Notes under the pieces: generated by a model | What the model was told of the DNA's origin: nothing | Seen by the model: only the letters and a program-made list of their open reading frames with translations | The model's database searches: none | Assembly (NCBI GenBank): GCA_903926465.1 | Contig: CAIYJE010000012.1 | Span: 1 to 32,695 of the forward strand | DNA: 32,695 nt | Reading direction: 5' to 3' | Origin: an uncultured Planctomycetales bacterium | GTDB taxonomy: Bacteria > Planctomycetota > Planctomycetia > Isosphaerales > Isosphaeraceae | In this document: positions 16,385 through 25,033 of the stretch, piece by piece | Layout: the number at the start of each line of letters is the position of its first letter | How positions within the stretch are numbered: the first letter of the stretch is position 1 | Made by a program: the position numbers and the translations under genes

Positions 16385-16445
16385 CATAGTAAAAGGGGTC
16401 AGGACTCGTTTTGCCGCAAAACGAGTCCTGACCCCTTTTACTATG
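16385..16445. repeat. 61-nt perfect hairpin with 29-bp stem
   Basis: The 29 bases at 16385-16413 are the exact reverse complement of 16417-16445, with a 3-nt loop (CCG). The arm contains AAAAGGGGTCAGGACTCG. The hairpin lies 21 nt beyond the dxs stop and 25 nt upstream of the 137-aa gene's start codon. It could end dxs transcription, but its length and perfection suggest a repetitive extragenic palindrome or a transposon end rather than an ordinary terminator. From memory, motifs with GGGGTCAGGACTC recur in other bacteria near IS200-like transposases; this was not checked. Confidence 0.8.
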
Positions 16446-16466
16446 TTGATCCCTTTACGTATCGTC

Positions 16467-18404
16467 TCACGCTACGCCGGCGCGGCCGCCGGCGGAGGTC
16501 GTCCGGTCGACTGCCAGTCCCACAGACTGGGCCAGTTCCAGCGCGGCCTTGAGAATGCCGGGCGTATCGAGCCCCACTTCTTCAAGCTGTTCTTCACGCT
16601 CGGCATGCAACACGAAGCGGTCGGGCAGGCCCAGTCGGCGCACGTGCGAAGTGTTCAGGCCCGCGTCATTGGCGGCTTCCAGCACGGCCGAGCCAAAGCC
16701 GCCGTCAAGACATCCTTCTTCGACGGTGAGCACAAATCCGCATTCCTCAACCGCCTTGAGCAGGGTGGCCTTGTCTAGCGGCTTGATGAACCGGGCATTC
16801 ACCACACCTACGCGCAGGCCGTGATCGTCACGCAGGCGGCGGGCCACCTTCAGGCAGGTGCTCAGCAGGGTGCCGCAGGCAATCAGCATGCCGTCGGTTT
16901 CCCATTCCAGCACTTCGGACTGGCCAATTTCGATCGGCTGCACGTTGCGTTCGATCGAGTCAACATCGGCCTTGGGGTAGCGGATGGAGACCGGCCCCGG
17001 GTAGGTCAGCGCGAAATCCAGCATGGGCCTCACGTCCCGCTCGTCGCCGGGCGCCATCACCACCATGTTCGGGAAGATGCGCTGATAGGCGATGTCGTAG
17101 GTGCCGTGGTGGGTGGGTCCGTCGGAGCCCACCAGGCCCGCGCGATCGAGGCAGAACGTGACGGGCAGGTTCTGGAGCGCAACTTCCTGGAAGATCTGGT
17201 CGAACGAGCGTTGCAGGAACGTGCTGTAGATGGCGACAATCGGCCGCGCGCCGGCCTTGGCCATGCCGCCGGCGAACGCCACGCCGTGGCTCTCGCAAAT
17301 GCCCACGTCAAAGAACTGGGTGGGGAAATCTTCGCGGATCTTCTGGAGCTTGTTCCCCTCGCACATGGCGGCGGTGATCACCGCCACCTTGGGGTTCTGG
17401 GCGCAGGCCTCGTGAATCGCCTCGCTGATGGTATTGGTATAGGCTCGGCCGCTGGTGGTTTTGAGCGGGAGGATGGCCGATGAGCTGGGGTCGGTGGGGA
17501 ACTGACCTGCATGGAACTTGACCGGGTCTTTTTCGGCCGGTTCGAACCCGCGTCCCTTGTCGGTGAGCACGTGTAGTAGGACTGGTCCTTCCAGGGCCCG
17601 CACTTTTTCCAGGTACTCGTTCAGGACCGTGAGGTCGTGGCCATCAATGGGACCGAGATAGGTGAATCCCAGCTCCTCAAAGATCATGCCGCCGTGGATC
17701 GAGGCCTTCACGGCGTCTTTGAACTGCTGCAGCCAGCGCTCAGCGGGCTCACCCACCAAAGGGATGGTGGGCAGCATCTTCTTGACCTTGCGATTCAGGT
17801 CATTATAGACGGGCATCATCCGCGTCTTGTCCAGGCACTTGGCCAGGCCGCCCACGCGTGGGCAGATCGACATCTTGTTATCGTTCAGGACGACCAGGAA
17901 TTTGGAATGGTCGTGCGCGTTGTTGAGGGCCTCGTACACGATGCCGCTGGGAAACGCACCGTCGCCGATCACGGCCACGCTGTAGCGCTCGGTCTGGCCC
18001 AGCAACTCGTCGCCGGCCCGCAGGCCGAGCGCGGTCGAGGGGGCACAGCCGGCATGCCCGGTCATGAACAGGTCATATTCACTTTCGCCGGGGTGGGGGT
18101 AGCCCATCAGGCCCCCCTTGGTGCGGATGCCCGAAAGCTCCTTGGCCCGGCCGGTGATCAGCTTGTGGGGGTAGATCTGGTGCCCGGTGTCCCAGATCAG
18201 GCGATCTTTGGCGAAGTCGAACTTCAGGTGCAGGGCCAGGCAGAGCTCAACCACGCCAAGATTACTGGCGAAGTGAGCGGCGCGCCGGCCTACCACCGCG
18301 ATCAGCTCTTCACGCATCTCGCCGGCAAGCTGTTCGAGTTCCTTCTTCGACAGGCCCTTGAGGTCGGCCGGCGAATTAATGCGTGACAGGATCGCTCCAC
18401 TCAT
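16467..18404 (-). CDS. dxs: 1-deoxy-D-xylulose-5-phosphate synthase
   Basis: This 645-aa enzyme condenses pyruvate and glyceraldehyde 3-phosphate with thiamine diphosphate, the first step of the MEP isoprenoid pathway. Motifs: GHQIYPHKLITGR (about 74-86), the ThDP/Mg motif GDGA (147-150) with NDN about 30 residues later, YSTFLQRSFDQIFQEVALQNLPVTF, DRAGLVGSDGPTHHG, and the catalytic glutamate region GICESHGVAFAGGMA. Two blocks differ from the usual E. coli-type sequence: MTGHAGCAPSTALG replaces GHSSTSISAALG, and ICESHGVAFAGG replaces IAEQHAVTFAAG. The start ATG overlaps the ispA stop (TGATG), with GGAAAGGGA upstream, so dxs is translationally coupled to ispA. A TTG one codon earlier is also possible. 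Confidence 0.92.
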   Translation of the reverse strand: MSGAILSRINSPADLKGLSKKELEQLAGEMREELIAVVGRRAAHFASNLGVVELCLALHLKFDFAKDRLIWDTGHQIYPHKLITGRAKELSGIRTKGGLMGYPHPGESEYDLFMTGHAGCAPSTALGLRAGDELLGQTERYSVAVIGDGAFPSGIVYEALNNAHDHSKFLVVLNDNKMSICPRVGGLAKCLDKTRMMPVYNDLNRKVKKMLPTIPLVGEPAERWLQQFKDAVKASIHGGMIFEELGFTYLGPIDGHDLTVLNEYLEKVRALEGPVLLHVLTDKGRGFEPAEKDPVKFHAGQFPTDPSSSAILPLKTTSGRAYTNTISEAIHEACAQNPKVAVITAAMCEGNKLQKIREDFPTQFFDVGICESHGVAFAGGMAKAGARPIVAIYSTFLQRSFDQIFQEVALQNLPVTFCLDRAGLVGSDGPTHHGTYDIAYQRIFPNMVVMAPGDERDVRPMLDFALTYPGPVSIRYPKADVDSIERNVQPIEIGQSEVLEWETDGMLIACGTLLSTCLKVARRLRDDHGLRVGVVNARFIKPLDKATLLKAVEECGFVLTVEEGCLDGGFGSAVLEAANDAGLNTSHVRRLGLPDRFVLHAEREEQLEEVGLDTPGILKAALELAQSVGLAVDRTTSAGGRAGVA

Positions 18405-19327
18405 CAACGGTCCCTTTCCAGCAGAGTCCAGGCCAGGTCGCGAAGTACGGCGGCCTTCTCACCAAGTGGTGCCAGCGCTTTAACGGCGTCGTCGGCCAGG
18501 GCCTGGGCCTTGTCCCGGCTCGCCTGGATGCCCAGGAGGCCGGGGTAAGTCCATTTCCCGAGATCACTATCTTTCTGGGCCCGTTTGCCCAGCTTTGCTT
18601 CATCGCCTTGCACGTCGAGCAGGTCATCGATGATCTGGAACGCCAGGCCGATCGACCGGCCATAACGCTCCAGGCCCTGAGTAACCTCGACCGAGGCTTG
18701 GGCCACGGCCGCCCCCATGCACAGCGGGGCCATTAACAGTGCCCCCGTCTTGCGCCTGTGGATGGCTTCCAACCGCTCAACCGTGCCGTCGGTGCGTCCT
18801 TCGGCTTCCAGATCGGCCATCTGGCCGCCCACCATGCCCATCGGGCCCGAAGCCTCGGCCAGGATCTGGATACAACGTACGGCGGCTGGTGCCGGGTGCG
18901 TGTCTTTGGCCACAATCTCGAACGCCAGTGTCAGCAGGGCATCGCCGGCCAGAATCGCGGTGGCCTCATCAAAGGCCTTGTGGCAAGTGGGACGGCCTCG
19001 ACGTAGATCATCGTCATCCATGGCTGGCAAATCGTCGTGAATCAGCGAGTAGGTATGCACCATTTCCAGGGCACACGCAGAGGCCATGGCGTCTGCTTCC
19101 GAAGCCCCACAGGCTTTGGCTGCCAGCAAGGCCAGCACGGGGCGGAGACGTTTGCCGCCCGCCTGCACGCTGTAGCGCATGGCTTCGGCAAGCCGAGCCG
19201 GGCAGGCCGACTGGCCTTCCGGCTCGACGGCCGGTAGGTACCGGTCGAGCGCGGAGTCGACCTGTTGGCGAGCCCTCTCCATCACGGCTTTCAGGGTGCT
19301 TGGGCTCTGAGTTGTTGTCGTTGGCAT
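18404..19327 (-). CDS. ispA: Polyprenyl diphosphate synthase (farnesyl/geranylgeranyl type)
   Basis: This 307-aa protein is a trans-isoprenyl diphosphate synthase that elongates dimethylallyl diphosphate with isopentenyl diphosphate. Signatures: GGKRLRPVLALLAA, the first Asp-rich motif HDDLPAMDDDDLRRGRPT (DDxxxxD, which suggests a farnesyl/bacterial-type enzyme), KTGALL, and the second Asp motif FQIIDDLLD, then GKWTYPGLLG. The frame is open to an ATG at 19366, but the ATG at 19327 gives the usual family length; neither has a strong ribosome binding site. The gene lies in the order xseA-xseB-ispA-dxs known from E. coli and Bacillus. Product chain length is inferred, not proven. Confidence 0.92.
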   Translation of the reverse strand: MPTTTTQSPSTLKAVMERARQQVDSALDRYLPAVEPEGQSACPARLAEAMRYSVQAGGKRLRPVLALLAAKACGASEADAMASACALEMVHTYSLIHDDLPAMDDDDLRRGRPTCHKAFDEATAILAGDALLTLAFEIVAKDTHPAPAAVRCIQILAEASGPMGMVGGQMADLEAEGRTDGTVERLEAIHRRKTGALLMAPLCMGAAVAQASVEVTQGLERYGRSIGLAFQIIDDLLDVQGDEAKLGKRAQKDSDLGKWTYPGLLGIQASRDKAQALADDAVKALAPLGEKAAVLRDLAWTLLERDR

Positions 19328-19564
19328 GGGAGAGGGTAGGCGAGAGTCCAGCCGGCTAATTTCCATTCGGGGCTTGTGGGCATCCGCCCGTTCAGGGCGT
19401 CACACCCACCCAAGACCCGCGTCATGACCCAGGTATTGTGGACAGGATGAAGGAAAATGTCCATCGAGCCTGAATCCCAGACTTGCCAATCTTTTGCCAG
19501 AGGTTCGTCAGGTTTCCCCAGATTGCCTAGATTCTCGACCGAACGTGCCCAGGACGGAGCGTGG

Positions 19565-19846
19565 TCAGTCGGCTCCGGCGCCGGTTTCAAACGGTGCCAG
19601 TTCCGGGGTCCCCTCGGCATTGGCATTCAGGAGCAGGTTCACGCGTCGTTCGGCCGTTTCCAGCAGGTTATGACACCGGGCCAGCATCTGGACCCCTTTT
19701 TCATAGGCGGAAAGGGCTGCGTCGAGGTCAAGCTGACCAGACTCGAGCGCGGCCACCGATTGTTCCACGAGCTTGAGGGAAGCCTCAAAACCAATCGGTT
19801 CCTCAGCAACCTTGGAATCCGGAACCTGGGCGACTTGCTTTGCCAT
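19565..19846 (-). CDS. xseB: Exodeoxyribonuclease VII small subunit
   Basis: This 93-aa protein matches XseB: GFEASLKLVEQSVAALESGQLDLDAALSAYEKGVQMLARCHNLLETAERRV, the two-helix coiled coil that packs on the C-terminus of XseA. Together they form the single-strand-specific exonuclease VII. The longer frame to 19894 adds a hydrophobic stretch not typical of the family, so the ATG at 19846 is preferred. It lies 90 nt downstream of xseA. The gap contains a T-rich tract and a GC-rich stem (around 19904-19924), which could attenuate transcription between the two subunits. Confidence 0.9.
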   Translation of the reverse strand: MAKQVAQVPDSKVAEEPIGFEASLKLVEQSVAALESGQLDLDAALSAYEKGVQMLARCHNLLETAERRVNLLLNANAEGTPELAPFETGAGAD

Positions 19847-19936
19847 GAATCTGTATCCAAAAAAAACCAAAGGAAAAAAGTTGTGTACCACCACGGAAGG
19901 CCAAGCACCGGCCCAAAGCCGGCGCTGTTTTGCCGT

Positions 19937-21211
19937 TCAGGAACGCTCAGCTGAGGTTGCGGGTCTGGGTTCATCCACCACCTGCTCGACCCGGCTTAAA
20001 ATGGCCCCTTGTGCCAGCCGGGTGCGAATGATGTCGCCGGGTGCCATCTGGCTGGCGGCCAGCACCACCTTTCCGGTGGCCTCGGCCTGGGTCAGGCTGT
20101 AGCCGCGTGCCAAAACCCCCAGCGGGCTGAGTGCTTCCAGCCCGGCGGCCTGCCGGGCAATTTGGTGCTGGCGGCGGTCGAGATCACGCCTGATGGCGTG
20201 GGTCAGCCGCTGTTCCAGCCCAGAGAGCTGGTTCCGCGAGTTCAACCAGCGCCGTTGCAGGGCGTTGGCAAACCGGGCTTCGAGGGTTTTCAAAAGTGCC
20301 CCGGCCCGCTGGGTGCGCAGGTGGAGGAGCCGGCCCAGTCGCTGTTCGAGGTCGTCGAGCCGTTGCTGGACGTCCATCTGGTCGGGCGTGCAGAGGGCGC
20401 CGGCCGCGCTTGGGGTGGGGGCCCGAAGGTCGGCCACCAGGTCGGCAATGGTAGTGTCTACTTCATGGCCAACGGCCGAAACCACGGGCAGTTTGGAGGC
20501 CACGATGGCACGAGCCAGCCCCTCATGATTGAACGACCAGAGATCTTCCAGGCTGCCGCCACCCCGGGCCAGGATCAGAAAATCGACGCCTGGGAGCTGG
20601 TGACACTGCTGGATGGCCGAGATCAGTTCTTCGGCCGACCCGGCCCCCTGAACTCGCGAGGGTACCACCACCAGTTCGGCCAGCGGCCAGCGCTGGCCGA
20701 TCACACGAATCACGTCGCGCACGGCGGCCCCGGTGGGGCTAGAGATGATGGCAATTCGGCTTGGGTAGCGGGGCAGGCGTCGTTTCCGAGCCGGGTTGAA
20801 CAGCCCTTCGGCTTCCAGCTTGGTCACGAGCTGGCGGAACGCCAGGTCGAGCGCACCCAGGCCGGCCGGCTCCAATCGGCTGACTACAAGCTGGTACTCA
20901 CCGCGGGGCTCGTAAACCGAAAGTTTGCCCCGGGCCCGGACCGAAAGTCCATTTTCCATGTCGAAGACGAGCTTCTGGGCGGCACTGCGCCAGAGCACGG
21001 CCTTGATTTGCGCACCTGAGTCTTTCAGCGTGAAGTAGATATGCCCCGACTGGGGGCGGGAGAGGTTGGAGATTTCCCCCTCAACCCCGACCTCGCCGAA
21101 ATCCCCTTCCAGTACGCTCTTGATTCTGGCGGTCAGTTCCGTGACCGAAAAGAGTTGCTCGGTCTCCAGGCCACCCCGACGCGCCGGATTGAATAGTGGG
21201 AAAGACGCCAT
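19937..21211 (-). CDS. xseA: Exodeoxyribonuclease VII large subunit
   Basis: This 424-aa catalytic subunit of exonuclease VII cuts single-stranded DNA from both ends in repair and recombination. The order is as expected: an N-terminal OB-fold (FSVTELTARIKSVLEGDFGEVGVEGEISNLSRPQSGHIYFTLKD), then the nuclease core with ARKRRLPRYPSRIAIISSPTGAAVRDVI, LILARGGGSLEDLWSFNHE and VVSAVGHEVDTTIADLVADLRAPTPSAAG, then a coiled-coil arm and the closing ARGYSLT.....G motif. The start ATG at 21211 has GAAGGG about 10 nt upstream; an alternative start at 21256 adds 15 residues. It is the first gene of the minus-strand housekeeping block. Confidence 0.95.
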   Translation of the reverse strand: MASFPLFNPARRGGLETEQLFSVTELTARIKSVLEGDFGEVGVEGEISNLSRPQSGHIYFTLKDSGAQIKAVLWRSAAQKLVFDMENGLSVRARGKLSVYEPRGEYQLVVSRLEPAGLGALDLAFRQLVTKLEAEGLFNPARKRRLPRYPSRIAIISSPTGAAVRDVIRVIGQRWPLAELVVVPSRVQGAGSAEELISAIQQCHQLPGVDFLILARGGGSLEDLWSFNHEGLARAIVASKLPVVSAVGHEVDTTIADLVADLRAPTPSAAGALCTPDQMDVQQRLDDLEQRLGRLLHLRTQRAGALLKTLEARFANALQRRWLNSRNQLSGLEQRLTHAIRRDLDRRQHQIARQAAGLEALSPLGVLARGYSLTQAEATGKVVLAASQMAPGDIIRTRLAQGAILSRVEQVVDEPRPATSAERS

Positions 21212-21641
21212 GAAGCCATACCCTTCGCTCAGTCGAGTTCGACCAAGAGTTCCCACCCTTGGCTTGCCGCACCGGAACTGAGCTTACCGTTTTTGATTGA
21301 TCAAGGGAATGTGAAATGTGTACGCGTGTTCCGTATTTTTGAGGAGTGGGGTGGTCGATCTGCCCTAACTTGAACAGAGATCAGTCACTCGGGCGGCTGG
21401 CCGGCTGAAACTGGTAGGCTGTGGAGGGTCCATGGCCATGAATCCAGACGGAATCAGGAACGTGACCGGTTCACGCCCGTCCATTTCCATGATTTGGTTG
21501 GCCTGAACGGGTCCAACTGCCCAGTTCGTGACCTGGGTTCAACTTCCTGTGCTAGGGAAAGTGAATCTTCCTGCTCTACAACCAGGATTCCAGCTTTAAC
21601 CAGTTCTTACTTATGGGTTCAGACTATCGAGGAACGCCCCC
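21212..21641. other. Divergent intergenic region between xseA and the sulfatase
   Basis: About 430 nt with no supported gene. It must hold promoters for xseA (minus) and the sulfatase (plus); no clear -35/-10 pair stands out. A 5-bp arm repeat CGTGA-CCGGT-TCACG (21461-21475) is a weak operator candidate. GAGG at about 21629-21632 is the likely ribosome binding site of the sulfatase. Confidence 0.35.
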
Positions 21642-24047
21642 ATGAAACGACCTCTGCTTTTGACGGCCGTGCTTCTGTTTTCCGGCCTGTTTCTTGGCTG
21701 GCTTTCGCCCGGAGGCTTGCGGGCGTTTTCCTTGATGGACCTGGAGCCTGAGACGCCCGCGCAGCGAGGGACCGTTTTGCCGTTTGCGCCCACCCCCTCG
21801 GCAAGCGTTGCCGGTGCCTCGTTGCAGGAATCGACCATGAAGCGCAGGGTAGAGCCTGACAGGCTCAAGCCGGGGTCCCCGAATGTGCTGATCGTGTTGA
21901 TTGATGACGTTGGGTTTGCTCAAACCGATACCTTCGGCGGTGAGATTCACACGCCGAACCTGACCCGGTTGCGTGATTCGGGAATCTCATTCAACAACTT
22001 TCACACCACGTCGATCTGTTCACCAACGCGGGCGGCTTTGCTCACGGGACGCAATCACCATCGTGTGGGCAACGGCACTATTGCCGAGCGAGCGTCGGAC
22101 TGGGACGGCTACACGGGAATCATCCCCAAGACTTCGGCCACCATTGCCGAAACCCTGCATCATTACGGCTACAAGACCTCGGCGTTTGGCAAGTGGCACA
22201 ATACGCCGGCCGATCAGACCACGGCCATGGGTCCCTTCGACCGCTGGCCCACGGGCCACGGCTTCGACTATTTTTATGGATTCCTGGCCGGCGAGACGTC
22301 GCAGTGGGAACCTCGGCTCTATGAGAATTTGAACCCGATTGAGCCACCGCACGACGCGGGTTACCACCTGACGGAGGATCTGGTGGAGAAGGGGTTGGCC
22401 TGGATGAAGCGACACCAGTCGTTCTCGCCCGACAAGCCATTTCTGATGTACTGGGCGCCGGGTGCCACCCACGGCCCCCACCACGTGTTCCGGGAATGGG
22501 CCGACAAGTACCACGGGAAGTTTGATGACGGCTGGGACAAGTACCGTGAGCGCGTTTTTCTGCGACAGAAGGAACTTGGCTGGATTCCAGCCGATACCCA
22601 GCTGACGCCACGCGATCGATCCATGGCTGCCTGGGAGAGCGTTCCGGAGGCCGAGCGGCCGTTCCAACGTCGGCTCATGGAAGTGTTTGCTGGCTTTGTC
22701 GAGCATACCGACGCCCAGGTTGGCAGGCTGGTGGATGGGCTCGAAGAACTCGGTCTGCGAGACAATACCCTTATCCTTTACATCTGGGGCGATAACGGCG
22801 CAAGTGCCGAGGGGCAGAAGGGGACCGTCAGCGAGCTGCTGGCGCAGAATAACCTTGCGAACACGATCGAGCAGCAACTGACCGCGGTTGAGAAGCTGGG
22901 CGGGCTGAACGCCATCGGTTCACCTAAGCTAGACAACATGTATCATGCTGGCTGGGCCTGGGCCGGCAATACGCCGTTCCGGTCGACCAAGCTGGTGGCC
23001 GCGCATTTTGGAGGCACCCGTAACCCGCTGGTGATCTCTTGGCCCAAGGGGATCCAGTCAGACAAAACGCCGCGCTCACAGTTTCATCATGTGAACGATA
23101 TCGTGCCCACGCTGTATGAAGTGATGGGGGTCACGTTGCCCGATGAAGTGAACGGCTTCAAGCAAGACCCGATCGACGGGGTGAGCATGGTCTATGCGTT
23201 TGGAGATGCCCATGCACCAGGCCGAAAGACGACGCAGTATTTTGAGAACAATGGCAGCCGGGCGATTTATCATGACGGCTGGTTCGCGTGCACGTTTGGC
23301 CCACTCATTCCCTGGGATACGGCCGGCTCTGTGCCCAGGTTGAAATCCTGGGACCCGAACAAAGATGTGTGGGAACTTTATAACGTTACCAAAGACTATT
23401 CTCAATTTCAGGATCTTGCAGGAGATCAATCGGAACGATTGAAGGCGATGAAGGAACTCTTCCTGGCCGAGGCCACGAAGAACAAGGCATTACCAATCGG
23501 CGGCGGCTTGTGGACAAGGTTTCATCCCGAAGACCGAATTGCGTCTCCTTACAGATCTTGGCAATTTGATACCACCACCACAAGAATGCCCGAGTTCACG
23601 GCCCCAGGGTTGGGTCGTGAAAGTAACCACGTGTCGATTGACGTGGAGTCGGGCCAAGACAGTTCCGGGGTCCTTTACGCCCTGGGAGGCGCAAGCGGTG
23701 GCCTGACCCTGTACATGGACAACGGTAAGCTTGTTTATCTGTACAACATGATGATCATTGAGCAGTACACCGCAAAGAGTGTCGATCGAATTGCCCCTGG
23801 TCCGCATAAGGTCGAAGTGGATACCACCATTGCCAGGCCTGGGGGAGCTGCGGAAGTTGTGCTCACTGTAGACGGAAGAGAGGTGGCCCGCACCACGGTG
23901 AACCGGACCGTGCCGGCGGCATTCACCGCCAGCGAGACGTTTGACGTGGGCGTTGATCTCGGCTCGCCGGTCGCTCTTGATTACTTTGACCGTGCGCCGT
24001 TTGCGTTCAAGGGTAAGATCAAGAAGGTACTGGTCGAGTTGAAGTGA
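21642..24047 (+). CDS. Exported arylsulfatase (formylglycine type)
   Basis: This 801-aa protein is a type I sulfatase that hydrolyses sulfate esters. It has a signal peptide (MKRPLLLTAVLLFSGLFLGWL). The first metal-binding pair is IDDVGF (Asp88, Asp89). The modification site is ICSPTRAALLTGR, where Cys126 fits C-x-P-x-R and would be converted to formylglycine. GKWHN, GATHGPHH and IWGDNGAS provide further active-site residues. After the catalytic domain (to about residue 600) a beta-rich C-terminal domain of about 190 residues follows (SWQFDTTTTRMPEFTAPGLG..., ending KIKKVLVELK), as in large arylsulfatases of the AtsA/S1_4 type. Planctomycetes are rich in such enzymes, used on sulfated polysaccharides. 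No partner gene (for example a formylglycine-generating enzyme) is in the window. Confidence 0.9.
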   Translation: MKRPLLLTAVLLFSGLFLGWLSPGGLRAFSLMDLEPETPAQRGTVLPFAPTPSASVAGASLQESTMKRRVEPDRLKPGSPNVLIVLIDDVGFAQTDTFGGEIHTPNLTRLRDSGISFNNFHTTSICSPTRAALLTGRNHHRVGNGTIAERASDWDGYTGIIPKTSATIAETLHHYGYKTSAFGKWHNTPADQTTAMGPFDRWPTGHGFDYFYGFLAGETSQWEPRLYENLNPIEPPHDAGYHLTEDLVEKGLAWMKRHQSFSPDKPFLMYWAPGATHGPHHVFREWADKYHGKFDDGWDKYRERVFLRQKELGWIPADTQLTPRDRSMAAWESVPEAERPFQRRLMEVFAGFVEHTDAQVGRLVDGLEELGLRDNTLILYIWGDNGASAEGQKGTVSELLAQNNLANTIEQQLTAVEKLGGLNAIGSPKLDNMYHAGWAWAGNTPFRSTKLVAAHFGGTRNPLVISWPKGIQSDKTPRSQFHHVNDIVPTLYEVMGVTLPDEVNGFKQDPIDGVSMVYAFGDAHAPGRKTTQYFENNGSRAIYHDGWFACTFGPLIPWDTAGSVPRLKSWDPNKDVWELYNVTKDYSQFQDLAGDQSERLKAMKELFLAEATKNKALPIGGGLWTRFHPEDRIASPYRSWQFDTTTTRMPEFTAPGLGRESNHVSIDVESGQDSSGVLYALGGASGGLTLYMDNGKLVYLYNMMIIEQYTAKSVDRIAPGPHKVEVDTTIARPGGAAEVVLTVDGREVARTTVNRTVPAAFTASETFDVGVDLGSPVALDYFDRAPFAFKGKIKKVLVELK

Positions 24048-24061
24048 GTGAGCCTTTACCT

Positions 24062-24102
24062 GGCTGCAACGTCGATTCTTGCTTGGCGTTGCAGCCGGTT
24101 TC
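24062..24102 (+). terminator. Probable terminator after the sulfatase
   Basis: GGCTGCAACG (24062-24071) pairs with CGTTGCAGCC (24087-24096); the loop is 15 nt. The stem is followed by GGTTTCTT rather than a clean T-run. It lies 15 nt after the sulfatase stop. The position and 10-bp perfect stem support a terminator; strength is uncertain. Confidence 0.55.
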
Positions 24103-25033
24103 TTGGAAATTGAGACTTGGCAGGAAGAGTGAGGGTCCTTGATAGCGGTTCATTTTGCATTCCACACGCCTTGACCAGCGGATCGAACGGGAATAGAAGC
24201 CTGAATCGCAAGAGTTGAAGTTGGGAGTTCTGGGGTTTTTCTGGGTAAGACGCCGGGAATATAAGCCCGACACGCGAGCCTGGGTTTCTTCTCCGAATAC
24301 GAGCCCGACGCGCAACTTCAAAGCTCACGCGTCGGGCTAACAGGAGTACCCCGTCCGCTGCGATTGTGTGGGCTTTGGACCCAAATCGCAACTTCCAAAG
24401 AGCGACGGCGAGTGGATCTTGTACGGCTTCTCTGGGTTCTAGCCGCAACCCCTGTGTAATGGCCAAGGAGGCAGAATCTCTCGCCTCGATCGCTGTTGAT
24501 TACGCGGTTGCAGTGCGAGATGAAAGGGCTCAGGGACGCTGACGTGCAGAACGCATGGCGTCACGAGCTGCGAGGATTACGCGTTTTGCTCCTTCCGCAC
24601 GTTTCCCAGATTCACGTTGCTGCTTGACGGCCGCTTGCGGTTTTGCCTCATCCGGCTTGTGGCGTGGAGCGGTCGTTCGCGTGCTGGTCTTATTCGCCTG
24701 ATCCGCTCTGGACAGGGTTGGGGCTGCCCGGTATGGTCCCACCTGCACGTCGGCTGGAGCGGCTTGAGACTTGAATCTACTTTTTTGACACACACCAAAT
24801 AGTCTCTGGCAGCCTGGTTGATTTGCGGCCGTTCGGTTCGGGCTGGGCACGGAAGCCTGTATGCCAGTCCGTGCGGTTTTCGACCAGACCGCTGTGAACA
24901 TGGATGTTCGCCGGTCTGCGTCGTCTTTCCTCACCTGCATCAACGGCTCTGACCTCTGGCCTGAATTCTGGCCTTTCTGGTCACTTGCTCAGTTGCCACC
25001 ACCGCCGGCCTTGGCGGATTTTCGGAGGACCGG
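24103..25033. other. Gene-poor region upstream of flhA
   Basis: About 930 nt with no gene I can support. Two frames of 136-137 codons on the minus strand (24056-24466 and 24530-24943) are Arg/Ala/Gln-rich and lack start signals or family features, so I do not call them. The left part holds extragenic palindromes (see 24302-24338). GGAGG at 25024-25028 is the flhA ribosome binding site, but no flhA promoter is evident. Confidence 0.4.
24302..24338. repeat. Extragenic palindrome with AGCCCGACGCG arms
   Basis: AGCCCGACGCG (24302-24312) is the exact reverse complement of CGCGTCGGGCT (24328-24338), loop of 15. A degenerate third copy, AAGCCCGACACGCGAGCCTGGG, lies near 24266-24288. The sequence resembles the AGCCCGA.GCG...AGCGAGGG extragenic repeats that I recall from planctomycete genomes. 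Confidence 0.5.

Noticed and set aside
20009-21019. Open frame of 336 codons on the plus strand
   Set aside because: It is antisense to xseA, whose full family motifs are on the minus strand; the frame is a GC-rich shadow with no recognisable domain.
24530-24943. Minus-strand frame of 137 codons upstream of flhA, considered as a FlgM-like or basic protein
   Set aside because: Its composition is Arg/Ala/Gln/Lys-rich without FlgM helices, there is no ribosome binding site, and no conserved pattern is seen; not enough to call a gene.
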